DNA from: Latilactobacillus sakei subsp. sakei DSM 20017 = JCM 1157
Lineage (GTDB): Bacteria > Bacillota > Bacilli > Lactobacillales > Lactobacillaceae
Direction of reading: 5' to 3'
Length of the DNA: 64,000 bases
Assembly: GCF_002370355.1 (NCBI RefSeq)
Contig: NZ_AP017929.1
Span: forward strand, 558,001-622,000
The first letter of the stretch is position 1; each line of letters begins with the position of its first letter. The position numbers were made by a program, and so were the translations under genes. Below, in pieces: positions 23,018-31,922 of the stretch. The notes beneath the pieces were generated by a model, which was not told the DNA's origin, searched no databases, and worked only from the letters and a program-made list of their open reading frames with translations.

Positions 23018-24450
23018 GATTATTAAAATTAACAATAAAGTATGATGGTGATGAAAGAACGTTTGATTTTTCTGACAAAACATTATTATTTAGTACCAAC
23101 AATAGTGTAGGCAAAAGCACTATATTAAGATTGATTTTTTACGGACTAGGATACCCTGTACCAGGTACTTACGGAATGAAATTTTCAAAAGTAGATACTC
23201 AAGTTAGTTTTGAAAGAGATAATAGTTTATTTACTGTTATGAGAAAAGAGAATTATATAGAAATCAACCAGGATAATAGTTTTTTAACATCTAGAATACT
23301 AACCGGTAATGATGATACATGGTTTGCATACATTTGGGGTATAGATTCTATTAGAGTTTTGAGGAATATATTGGGCGCTATTTATATGGATCAAGATAAA
23401 GGTTGGACACTTTTAAATCGAGGGAAAGTTATAGGTAATATTCGATTTAACATACGTGATCTCTTAGTAGGATTATCTAGAAATGGTGAAAGTTTAGAAA
23501 ATAAGTTAGTTCAGTTGCAGGAATTAAAAAGTGCTTTATCTCGTGTAAGACAGTTAATAGAGCTAAAGGAAAGTACTCTAGAGTATAAAAATAGTAATGT
23601 TGAGTCTTTGAGAGAAAAAGATGACACTAAGTTAATCGATAACTACAAGAATTTAAAATTAAAACTAAGAGTTGAAAAACAAGAATTACAAAAGGTTAGG
23701 AAAAGCTTTCTTGAGGAGGAAAACTTAAAAAATTATATTTTATCGCTAAATATAATTATTGATTATAATGGTAAAAATATAGTAGTTGATGATGATAACA
23801 TTTTAAATTTTGATGATAACATTAATTTTTTGAAACAAAAATCAGCTATTATTCAAGAAAACATTGAGCAATTGAGGATTCAAATTACGGAGACTGAAAA
23901 AATACTTGCCGATAGTACCGCTAATTTATTTAGCGAAGTCGACGTAGTAGCAAGAGCATTTAGTGATATTTCTACAATTAATATTAATCATACAATATTA
24001 TCAGCACGAGAAGAGGAGTTAAAATCGGCTATAGCAAGTCTTAACGATATTATAGAAAAAGAATTTATGGCTAATAATGAACTAATTGATGAAACTAGAG
24101 AATGGGTAAATATATTTGCAGAAAAACTTGGTATTTTAGATGTTGTTAAAGATAAAAAGTATATTTTTACACGAGATTTAAAGTCAATTAGCGGAACGAT
24201 TTATTACAAAGTTGTATTTTCATTTAAAATGGCGTATATAAAAATTATAGAGAAATATACAAAGGTAAAATTACCGATTGTATTAGATTCGCCAAGTGGT
24301 AGAGAAGTTTCAGATAGGAATATTGCAGAAGTTATAAGAATATTAAATGAATATTTTGAACCAAATCAAATAATAATAGCTTCGATAAATAAATATGATT
24401 TGAAAAATATTGAAGAAATTGAATTAGTAGATAGAATTTTTGAAAATTAA
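23014..24450 (+). CDS. SMC/ABC-type ATPase of the same cassette
   Basis: A 478-residue ATPase with an SMC/Rad50-like layout. Walker A lies in STNNSVGKSTILRL (residues 27-40); a coiled-coil region spans roughly 165-300; Walker B and D-loop are in LPIVLDSPSGREVSDRN (about 420-436), followed by the H-switch region IIIASINKYDL. The residue after the Walker B aspartate is Ser, not Glu. It is shorter than typical LmuB proteins. Four-nt overlap with the nuclease candidate shows translational coupling. No middle component gene is present between or beside them. Confidence 0.75.
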   Translation: MRLLKLTIKYDGDERTFDFSDKTLLFSTNNSVGKSTILRLIFYGLGYPVPGTYGMKFSKVDTQVSFERDNSLFTVMRKENYIEINQDNSFLTSRILTGNDDTWFAYIWGIDSIRVLRNILGAIYMDQDKGWTLLNRGKVIGNIRFNIRDLLVGLSRNGESLENKLVQLQELKSALSRVRQLIELKESTLEYKNSNVESLREKDDTKLIDNYKNLKLKLRVEKQELQKVRKSFLEEENLKNYILSLNIIIDYNGKNIVVDDDNILNFDDNINFLKQKSAIIQENIEQLRIQITETEKILADSTANLFSEVDVVARAFSDISTININHTILSAREEELKSAIASLNDIIEKEFMANNELIDETREWVNIFAEKLGILDVVKDKKYIFTRDLKSISGTIYYKVVFSFKMAYIKIIEKYTKVKLPIVLDSPSGREVSDRNIAEVIRILNEYFEPNQIIIASINKYDLKNIEEIELVDRIFEN

Positions 24451-24455
24451 AGGAG

Positions 24456-24482
24456 AAAAACGTACTAGGAGTACGTTTTTTT
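24456..24482 (+). terminator. Terminator closing the AT-rich cassette
   Basis: Perfect stem AAAAACGTACT/AGTACGTTTTT (24456-24466, 24470-24480) with T-run. Confidence 0.9.
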
Positions 24483-24484
24483 GT

Positions 24485-24515
24485 TTGCCTTCCAGTCAAC
24501 TTGAAGGTGTATGAT
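24485..24515 (+). promoter_or_regulatory. MerR-type promoter upstream of the MFS efflux gene
   Basis: TTGCCT (24485-24490) and TATGAT (24510-24515) have the long 19-bp spacer typical of MerR-activated promoters. The spacer region carries the inverted repeat CCTTCCAGT-ca-ACTTGAAGG (24488-24507), one mismatch. Confidence 0.65.
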
Positions 24516-24607
24516 AATAAAAGTGGTTGAGCGGCTGAAGGAAGGTCGTTAATTGAGATAGCTTATACTATAATAAGTAAAAACAGAAAATACGGAGTAA
24601 GTTGATA

Positions 24608-26086
24608 GTGAATAAGAAGAATACACTTTTAGTAACACTGGCATTATTATTATCAAATATGATGGCGGGGCTTGATGGGACAATCATCAATACGGCCTTG
24701 CCAGCAATCATTAGTGATTTGCACGGGATTCAATATATGGGCTGGATTGTGGCGGTCTTCTTGTTGGGGATGGCGGTGGCCACGCCCTTATGGAGTAAGT
24801 TGGGTGAACACATCGGCAATCGGCGGGCCTACCAATTGGCAACGTTACTGTTTGCGGTCAGTTCGATTTTTCAGGCAGTTTCTGGGAATATCGTTTTTTT
24901 CTTGATTGCTAGAACCGTCATGGGGATTGGCGCTGGTGGGATGAACACCTTGCCATTCATCATTTATGCTGATTTATACCAAGATTTGCGCAAGCGGGCG
25001 CAAGTTATCGGGTACGCGACCGCGAGTTATAGCGCGGCTTCGATTGTCGGGCCACTGATTGGTGGGTGGATTGTTGATACCTTTAGTTGGCACTGGGTCT
25101 TTTACATCAACGTGCCAATCGCATTGGTATCCATTCTCTGCGTGCGTTATTTCTTCAAAGAACAACCTAAGACACATCTAAGTGGCAGCGTCGATTACTT
25201 GGGCGCCGGCATTATGATTACCAGTTTGGTGACGTTATTGACTGGGATTCAAATGATTGGGACTGGTTCATTGACGCTGATAATTGGGTTAATCGTCGCA
25301 GGTTTGATCTTGCTAGTTGTATTATACCGAGTGGAAGATCGCGCGGCCGATCCAATCGTACCGAACCGGTTGTTTAAAAATCCGCAATTGGTGACTGATT
25401 TTATCTTATTCGTCGTTTTATGGGGCGCATTTATCGCGTTTAACATCTATATTCCAATGTGGGCGCAAGGGTTATTAGGCTTGAGTGCGTTACTCGGCGG
25501 GATGACGCAAATTCCAGGCGCGGTCACCAACTTGATTGGTTCGCTGGCTGGGCCGGCAGTTCAACCGCGCTTAGGGAAACACCGCGTGGTGACCTTGGGG
25601 ACGGTCGCTTTTTTAATCGCCTTTAGTGGGATGTTAATGATGGGCGATCGGGCACCATTTTGGTTTTTATTATTGATGGGCGCTTTTGAAGGGTTCGGAC
25701 TTGGGATGAGCTTTAACGTCTTGCAAATTAGTGTCCAAGAAGATGCTGAGACGCGCGATGTGCCTATTGCGACCTCTTTTGCCTATCTCTTACGGATTCT
25801 GAGTCAAACGTTCATGTCGTCAATTTACGGCGTGATTTTGAACCATGCTTTAACGCAAGGGATTGCCAAATCACACGGTCAAATCACGATGGCGATGATG
25901 AACAAGTTGAGCAACCTCCAACGCGTGCACGAATTGCCAGCGCACCTCTTACCGGCAATGCGCGCGATTATGTACCAAGGTTTACACAATATTATGTTGA
26001 TTGCGACAGTGCTCTTGGTGGTCGTACTCGCCTTTAATCTGTGGTTACAAGGAAAAGCGAAAAAAGAAAATGTTAAAATAGACTAA
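24608..26086 (+). CDS. MFS multidrug efflux transporter, DHA2 family (EmrB/QacA-like)
   Basis: A 14-segment proton-driven exporter of drugs or other hydrophobic compounds. The 492-residue protein starts with the DHA2 stretch MMAGLDGTIINTALP, contains motif A (GEHIGNRRAYQL) and a motif C-like ASYSAASIVGPLIGGW in segment 5. Start could be TTG 24602 or GTG 24608; GGAG at 24594 sits 10 nt from the GTG. A MerR-type promoter lies 100 bp upstream, but no merR gene is adjacent; the regulator must be elsewhere. Confidence 0.9.
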   Translation: MNKKNTLLVTLALLLSNMMAGLDGTIINTALPAIISDLHGIQYMGWIVAVFLLGMAVATPLWSKLGEHIGNRRAYQLATLLFAVSSIFQAVSGNIVFFLIARTVMGIGAGGMNTLPFIIYADLYQDLRKRAQVIGYATASYSAASIVGPLIGGWIVDTFSWHWVFYINVPIALVSILCVRYFFKEQPKTHLSGSVDYLGAGIMITSLVTLLTGIQMIGTGSLTLIIGLIVAGLILLVVLYRVEDRAADPIVPNRLFKNPQLVTDFILFVVLWGAFIAFNIYIPMWAQGLLGLSALLGGMTQIPGAVTNLIGSLAGPAVQPRLGKHRVVTLGTVAFLIAFSGMLMMGDRAPFWFLLLMGAFEGFGLGMSFNVLQISVQEDAETRDVPIATSFAYLLRILSQTFMSSIYGVILNHALTQGIAKSHGQITMAMMNKLSNLQRVHELPAHLLPAMRAIMYQGLHNIMLIATVLLVVVLAFNLWLQGKAKKENVKID

Positions 26087-26091
26087 ATATT

Positions 26092-26130
26092 AAAAAGGAC
26101 TAGCTGTTGTTTTAACAGCTAGTCCTTTTT
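26092..26130 (+). terminator. Terminator after MFS gene
   Basis: Long perfect stem AAAAAGGACTAGCTGTT/AACAGCTAGTCCTTTTT, then T-run. Confidence 0.93.
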
Positions 26131-26185
26131 GTTGTACGGTGATAATAATTGATTAAAAAATAGTTTGTTAGTGGGCTTGCATAAA

Positions 26186-26212
26186 TTGGTGCAAAATATG
26201 GTCTGTTATAAT
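26186..26212 (+). promoter_or_regulatory. Promoter of the PRD regulator (candidate)
   Basis: TTGGTG (26186-26191) and TATAAT (26207-26212), spacer 15 bp, about 45 bp upstream of the ATG. Confidence 0.5.
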
Positions 26213-26256
26213 ACAGAGGTACTGGTAATATGTAGTGTAAGGAAGGGAGTAGACAC

Positions 26257-26520
26257 ATGATGAGATCGTATATGATTCTAAAAGCATTGTTTAATACTAA
26301 GGATTATTTACCGATTACATTTTTCATGGAACAGTTGGAAGTGTCTAAGCGGACTGTTCAAAGCGAATTTGCATATTTAAAAAAAGTAAGTGATAAACAC
26401 GGGTATTTAATTCACATTGCTTATGGAAAAGGATATTTTATTGAAGTTATTGATAAAGTAGCCTTTACACAATTTTTAGATAGTTTAACCCCAGATGATA
26501 TTGTAACAAGTGGCGAATAA
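26257..26520 (+). pseudogene. N-terminal part of a PRD transcriptional regulator, cut by an in-frame TAA
   Basis: This 87-codon frame encodes the first DNA-binding HTH (residues about 20-45, VSKRTVQSEFAYLKK) of a BglG/LicR/ManR-type regulator. The TAA at 26518-26520 is followed, in the same frame and without any indel, by 552 further sense codons encoding the rest of the family. The intact protein would be about 640 residues, the normal length. The upstream half has a strong start (AAGGAAGGGAG). It is thus one gene interrupted by a single nonsense codon. Confidence 0.8.
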
Positions 26521-28179
26521 CTTATTTCTGACGTGCTTAGTATATTGTTAACAAATACAACTGAATATGTGGTTGTAAGTGAGTTATCTGAGTCATTAGG
26601 GATTAGTCGAAGTTTATTGTATTCGGAAATGAAAACGATTTCTAATTATTTAAATTCCTATAATTTAAAGTTAATTCGAAAAAGTCACTATGGTATCTGT
26701 ATTAAAGGGGAAGCACGCTATGTTAGACAATTGATGTTGGATCTCTATCTGAGGGGTGATAATCAATTTAAAGAACTAACTGATGAAAAAGTAGGTCAAT
26801 TTGAGGAATATGAACGATTAGTTGAAGACTGTATTCGCAATAATAATTTAAGAATTGGTTATTATGAATTTCAAGTTTTAATAGGATGGCTAAAAATTTT
26901 TATTATTTTTTCTGCCAATAGACAATTCTCAACCTCGGAGAATAATGGGGTGATAAACCCTGAATCAGATAAGGTTTTGCGACATTTTGACATAATCTTA
27001 TTACAACTACAAGAACGCTTTAAAGTTATTGTAACGATGCAGGATATTGATGAATTCAATTATTTTATCCAGAAAAGCGTGCAGAAGAATAATCGAATTG
27101 ATAATCATCTTAGTCAAAAAGTATTTAAAAACGAATTGCTTGAGTTTTTTAGCGCAGTGGATGTTAAAAATAGAACAGATTATAGCAAGGATCACGAGTT
27201 TTTAGAGCAAATTACAACGCACTTACTATTTCTAATTGATAGGATAGATCAAAAAATTACGTATAAGAATCCATTGTTGCTGGAGCTATGTATTAGGTAT
27301 CCGATGGTATTTGATATAGTTTTAAAATTTTCAACATTTTTGAAAACAAAATTTGGATACGATATTTCCAATGACGAACTTGGTTTTATTGCTGTTCACT
27401 TTTTAAATCATACAGAGAAGGAAAAAAATAAACGTATTAATCAGTATGAGCGAATAGCCGTAATTTGTACAACTGGTGGTGGTGTAAGTAATCTTGTTAG
27501 AACTCAAATCATGGAAATATTCCCTAGAGCTGTTGTAAAAGCTTTTTCATTCTGGGAAGAGCAAGATCTAGCAACTTTTAAACCGGATTTAATTTTTTCC
27601 GTAGTCCCTCTTAAAAGAGCACCAAAGGTACCAACTATTTATATTAAAGAGTTACTGTCAAACAGAGATATCAAAAATATTAAACAAGTTCTATTTTTGG
27701 ATAATCCACCTAGAAGTGATAATACACAAATTGACTACTCACAAGACTACCTTAGCTTATTAAAGCCAAACCTATTCTCAGTTGAGACGATTCAAAACTA
27801 TGATGTCTTAATTAAAAAAATGGCAGAGAAGATGATGTCGAAAGGTTATGCGGATGATAATTTTCAAAAAAATGTCGTTTTGAGAGAACAATACATGAGT
27901 ACGGTCTATAACAATGGCATTGCAATGCCACATCCTATTGAAATGAAAGGGAAACAAAGTGCAATAGCGGTATCAGTTGTAAAGCCGGAATTAAGAGTAG
28001 GAAAGCGAGTAGTACGATTAGTCTTTATGGTTTGCTTGGCGAAAGAAGATTTTCATTTTTACAGCAATATTTCAAATGGTTTATTTCAGTTAATGCAAGA
28101 TAATCATAAGATCAGCGATATTTATCATAAACCCGATCTGCAAAGGATTATAAATATTTTTAAGGAAATGGAGGGGTAG
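26521..28179 (+). pseudogene. C-terminal part of the interrupted PRD regulator (HTH-PRD-PRD-EIIB-EIIA)
   Basis: Same frame as the preceding 87-codon piece. Domain order: second HTH (VVVSELSESLGISRSLLYSE), two PRD domains (about 26,830-27,430, with the conserved H-bearing ISNDELGFIAVHFLNH in PRD2), an EIIB-like domain starting IAVICTTGGGVSNLVRTQI, and an EIIA mannitol/fructose-type domain with MPHPIE. Such proteins activate PTS operons when their PRDs are correctly phosphorylated. Translation could restart at GTG 26533, giving 548 residues, but I see no ribosome binding site there. It immediately precedes the peptidase-PTS operon and is its likely regulator. Confidence 0.8.
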
Positions 28180-28181
28180 TT

Positions 28182-29225
28182 ATGGAATTTCAATTATTAA
28201 ATAAATTGTCAAATGCAGATAGTATTGCTTCTAATGAAGATGAAGTTAGAACGCTGTTAAAGAAACAGTTAAAAGGCTACGAAGAAACGTTTCAATTTGA
28301 TGGTATCGGAAGTTTGATGGTGACTAAAAGAGCGACTCGTAAAGATGCGCCAACAATTATGTTTGCAGCTCATATGGATGAAGTTGGTTTTATGATTCGG
28401 TACATCTCTGATATTGGGATGGCGCACGTTGTCACAATCGGAAATGTTGAAGTACGGGCTGAGTCAATGCAGTTAGTTAGAGCAACTACTAATAATGGCG
28501 AGAAGATAGAAGGACTTTTGAATGTAAATTATGATGCTACAGGTCATATTAATCAGATGTATGTGGATTTTGGGTTTGATTCACGTGAAGAATTATTAGA
28601 GGTAGGATTAGATGTTGGCAATATGGTTTGTTTTGCATCGCATTGCCATGAACTTAAACCACAAGATATTATTGCGGGAAAAGCAATGGATGATCGTGCA
28701 AGTTGTTTTGCATTAGTTGAAGCGATGAATCAATTAGTTGATGTTGACCTAGATGTAAATGTTGTGGCAGCCTTTACGAGCAGTGAGGAGGTTGGTACAC
28801 GAGGTGGGCGATTAACAGCGCAGATTGTAAATCCAGATATTTTCTTTGCGGTTGACGTGGCTAAGAACCCTGAACTTGACCGTGGTTTTATGAACACTCG
28901 TAAGTTAGGAAAGGGACCAATGATTGAATTTTATGATAAAACAATGGTTCCGAATGCCAAGTTGTTACGGATCGTATGTGAAATTGCTGACTCTGCAGGC
29001 CTCCCATATCAAAAAGACATGTTTAAGGGTGGTGGAACGGATGCTGGATCTGCCCATTTAGAAAATGGGGGAATTCCTGCAGTAGTTTTAGGAATTCCGT
29101 TACGATATTGCCATGATCCATATTCGTTAGTTCATAAGAATGATTTAGAGGTGATGTGTCAACTAATTAAAACGTTAGCAGGGTACCTTAATAAAGACAA
29201 TGTTACAGAAATTAAGAAATTTTAA
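28182..29225 (+). CDS. M42 family aminopeptidase (glutamyl aminopeptidase/PepA-like)
   Basis: A two-metal, tetrahedral-type cytoplasmic aminopeptidase. The 347 residues show FAAHMDEVGFM (metal ligand H64), AGKAMDDRAS (D170/D171), SSEEVGTRGG (catalytic E202/E203) and FFAVDVAKNP (D225), ending with the final histidine in YCHDPYS. The ATG lies 2 nt after the regulator stop with GGAGGGG upstream, so it is translated from the same message. Placement in a PTS operon is unusual and suggests that the imported compound is a peptide or peptide-like conjugate. Confidence 0.9.
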   Translation: MEFQLLNKLSNADSIASNEDEVRTLLKKQLKGYEETFQFDGIGSLMVTKRATRKDAPTIMFAAHMDEVGFMIRYISDIGMAHVVTIGNVEVRAESMQLVRATTNNGEKIEGLLNVNYDATGHINQMYVDFGFDSREELLEVGLDVGNMVCFASHCHELKPQDIIAGKAMDDRASCFALVEAMNQLVDVDLDVNVVAAFTSSEEVGTRGGRLTAQIVNPDIFFAVDVAKNPELDRGFMNTRKLGKGPMIEFYDKTMVPNAKLLRIVCEIADSAGLPYQKDMFKGGGTDAGSAHLENGGIPAVVLGIPLRYCHDPYSLVHKNDLEVMCQLIKTLAGYLNKDNVTEIKKF

Positions 29226-29243
29226 TAGAGGGAGTATTTATTG

Positions 29244-29570
29244 ATGGATAAGACAGAAAAACAAATTATGGGACTAATTTCTTCATCAGGAGAAAGTCGA
29301 GCAAAGGCTTTTGAGGCTTTACAAAAAGTAAAGACACATGAATATGAAGCTGCACATAAAATGTTAAAAGAAGCGCAAGAATTAGATATTGAGGCACATA
29401 ATATTCAAACTGCTATTATTCAGCAAGAACTGAGTGAAGAGGAAGATAAAGTAACCATTAGTTTATTAATGGTACATGCGCAAGACCATTATATGACAGC
29501 ACAATTATCACGAGATCTGATTGAAGAACTAATTAAAATTTTTGAAGCACGCGAAAAAATGGAGGGATAA
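29244..29570 (+). CDS. PTS lactose/cellobiose family IIA component
   Basis: The phosphocarrier that receives phosphate from HPr. The 108-residue helical protein has the conserved phospho-histidine at H78 in MVHAQDHYM, exactly as in the lactose family. ATG 29244 follows AGAGGGAG (29227-29234) better than the TTG at 29241. It is part of a complete IIA-IIB-IIC set. Confidence 0.93.
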   Translation: MDKTEKQIMGLISSSGESRAKAFEALQKVKTHEYEAAHKMLKEAQELDIEAHNIQTAIIQQELSEEEDKVTISLLMVHAQDHYMTAQLSRDLIEELIKIFEAREKMEG

Positions 29571-29572
29571 AA

Positions 29573-29923
29573 ATGAAAATTGTTTTAGCTTGTGTAGCGG
29601 GATTATCAACAACAATGATGATGGATAGTATGAAAAGCGTCATTAAGAATAGTCAAAAATTGAATATTGATGATTTTACATTAATGGCGATCCCGGTTGA
29701 ACAATTACCGGCAGAAATAGAAGGAACAGATGTTGTTTTATTAGGCCCTCAAGTTTCATATAAGAGTGATTTTGTAGAGTCAGTTACAAAACCACTTAAT
29801 ATTCCCTACGTCATTATCGACAAGGAGACATACGGTTCAATGGATGGGGGGACTGTAATAAAAGAAGCATTGATCGCTAAAAGAAAACAAGATATCCAGA
29901 ATAAAGAAAGTGAGGGTAACTAA
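29573..29923 (+). CDS. PTS lactose/cellobiose family IIB component
   Basis: The cytoplasmic domain that passes phosphate to the incoming sugar. The 116-residue protein begins MKIVLACVAGLSTTMM with the active-site cysteine C7. ATG follows GGAGGGATAAAA. The stop overlaps the IIC start (TAATG), indicating coupling. Confidence 0.93.
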   Translation: MKIVLACVAGLSTTMMMDSMKSVIKNSQKLNIDDFTLMAIPVEQLPAEIEGTDVVLLGPQVSYKSDFVESVTKPLNIPYVIIDKETYGSMDGGTVIKEALIAKRKQDIQNKESEGN

Positions 29924-31239
29924 TGTTTGATAAATTTGAGGCGTTTATGTCTAAATATTTTATTCCGCTTGCTAACAAAATGGATCGTAATATCTATTTA
30001 AGTGCAATTAAAAAATCAATGGTGGCGATGACACCTATTTTAATTATTGGTAGTTTTGCATTAATTCCAGATGCTATTCCTAATATGATTGGTAAGAATA
30101 ATCCTGTGTCTCAATGGATTGCCCAATATTCTAGTGTTATCAGTATCCCGTATACTGTCGGGATGGGGATGATGGCGTTATATGTCGCTGCAATTATTGG
30201 GTATCATCTAGCTCAGTCTAAGAAATTGGATGTTCCTGGGTGTGTCACAATGGCAGTAATGGGATTTTTAATTCTAGCAGTTGATTTCACTAAAGATGGT
30301 ATGGTTGATACGATGTATTTTGGGACTAAAGGGTTATTCGTATCAATGTTCGGTTCCATTATAGCTGTTGAACTGTTTAGCTGGTGTAAGAAACGTAATT
30401 TTACAATTAAAATGCCAGAAACAGTACCGGATTTTGTTTCTAAATCGTTTGAAATGATTCCAATTTCAATAATTGTTGTGGGAACCTTTGTTATTATCCG
30501 TGTGGTTTGCGTTGATGTGCTCAACACGACACCACCAATGATATTTACAAATTTACTTGCACCGTTAGTGGGGTCAATGGATAATCCGTTCGCCTATACT
30601 TTCCTAAAAATGCTTCAATGTTTATTGTTCTTCTTTGGTATTCATCCAGCGGTTCTCAGTCCAATTACAAGTCCAGTTTCAACTCAGTTTATTGCAGAAA
30701 ACATTGCAAATTATAAAGCTGGAACAGCAATGACTCACTTCTTTACACCAGGAATGGACTCAGCGTTCGGAAATCTTACGGGTACTGGGGTAACGTTCGG
30801 GTTAGTATTCTGGTGCATGTTTTCGAAAGCGGTTGCACAAAGGAAAATTGGTCGAATTTCGATTATACCAGCGTTGTTTGGTATTAATGAACCTATTCTT
30901 TTTGGTGCACCTGTTGTATTAAATCCATTATTATTTATTCCATTTGTTATCATTGGACCAATCATTTCATCATTTGGTGCTTGGGCAATGTCGTTTGGAT
31001 GGTTAAAAATGTCTGTCTTCACACCGCCATATGTTGGGGTTTTCTTTGAGGGCTACTTAGCAACGTTTGATTGGCGAAGCTTTATCGTTAATGGTATGCA
31101 ATTAATCGTATCTATTATAATCTGGTACCCATTCTTTAAAATGTATGAACGTCGTGAACTCCAAGCAGAAAGTGAAAAGCAAGCTGCAATCTCGAAAGAG
31201 GATGAAGCGATGCTTGATGATCTTGATTTAGATTTTTAG
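29923..31239 (+). CDS. PTS lactose/cellobiose family IIC permease
   Basis: The membrane channel component of 438 residues with about ten hydrophobic segments. It contains the family stretches FFGIHPAVLSPI and FGINEPILFGAPVVLNP, the latter being the GxNEPxxFG signature of IIC lactose/cellobiose. The tail is short and acidic. The sugar cannot be fixed: the operon has no phospho-glycosidase, but two peptidases and a C-S lyase, so a disaccharide is not the obvious substrate. Confidence 0.93.
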   Translation: MFDKFEAFMSKYFIPLANKMDRNIYLSAIKKSMVAMTPILIIGSFALIPDAIPNMIGKNNPVSQWIAQYSSVISIPYTVGMGMMALYVAAIIGYHLAQSKKLDVPGCVTMAVMGFLILAVDFTKDGMVDTMYFGTKGLFVSMFGSIIAVELFSWCKKRNFTIKMPETVPDFVSKSFEMIPISIIVVGTFVIIRVVCVDVLNTTPPMIFTNLLAPLVGSMDNPFAYTFLKMLQCLLFFFGIHPAVLSPITSPVSTQFIAENIANYKAGTAMTHFFTPGMDSAFGNLTGTGVTFGLVFWCMFSKAVAQRKIGRISIIPALFGINEPILFGAPVVLNPLLFIPFVIIGPIISSFGAWAMSFGWLKMSVFTPPYVGVFFEGYLATFDWRSFIVNGMQLIVSIIIWYPFFKMYERRELQAESEKQAAISKEDEAMLDDLDLDF

Positions 31240-31334
31240 TCCGTTAGAAGCACTGCTAATATTGGTGGAGAAGGGAGTTAGTCCAGAATGGCAAAAATGA
31301 AAAAAAGTATCATAAACAGATTGAACCAAAAGTG

Positions 31335-31922
31335 ATGCAAACTCCTACACCTAATTTTAGTAGTAAACGGATCATTGCAAGTGGTATTGATTGGGTTTTT
31401 GGGGGGATTATAAGTGGTATCCCTAGTGTTGTATTTTTTGCAGTATTAACAAAAAGCAGCAAGCCCTTAACGAGTATGTATCAATTTGAATCGATGGGAT
31501 TTAGTCGTAATATTACGATTCTAGTAAGCTTAATCTGTTTATTATGTGGTTTTTGTTATTACGTAATAGTACCTTGGAAAATTTTCCCAGGACAAACTTT
31601 AGGTAAGCATTGGTTAAATTTAAAAATTGTTCATTTGAATAATCAGCGAATAACATTAGGGGGATATTGTATACGACAATTTCTAATTCTTATTTTTATC
31701 GAAGGTGCTGCAACAGCAACTTCAACTTATATTAAGGTATTGGTAACAACAATTTCTCGATTCTATATTGATCCCTACCTAAGGATAATTTGGTTCATAG
31801 TAACATTAGGCTCATTAATTTTATTATTTTGGTCAAAAAAACATTTAGCACTACACGATATACTTACTAAAACAACTGTTATTGACGTTTTTAAAAGCAA
31901 TAATGTCGAAGGTGGTTTTTAG
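31335..31922 (+). CDS. RDD family membrane protein, 5' end possibly frameshifted
   Basis: A 195-residue protein with RDD traits: an initial arginine in SKRIIASGIDW, three to four membrane segments, FPGQTLGKHWLNLKIV, and KHLALHDILTKT near the end. Neither GTG 31332 nor ATG 31335 has a ribosome binding site. AGAAGGGAG (31269-31277) precedes ATG 31288, which opens a 15-codon frame stopping at the RDD start. One extra A in the A7 run at 31300-31306 would join both into a single protein beginning MAKMKKKYHKQIEPKVMQ. So the gene may be frameshifted, slippage-expressed or carry a sequencing error. Confidence 0.75.
   Translation: MQTPTPNFSSKRIIASGIDWVFGGIISGIPSVVFFAVLTKSSKPLTSMYQFESMGFSRNITILVSLICLLCGFCYYVIVPWKIFPGQTLGKHWLNLKIVHLNNQRITLGGYCIRQFLILIFIEGAATATSTYIKVLVTTISRFYIDPYLRIIWFIVTLGSLILLFWSKKHLALHDILTKTTVIDVFKSNNVEGGF

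Noticed and set aside
24553-24574. TTGAGA and TATAAT before the MFS gene as a promoter
   Set aside because: The spacer is only 10 bp, so these are unlikely to be used together; the MerR-type promoter upstream fits better.
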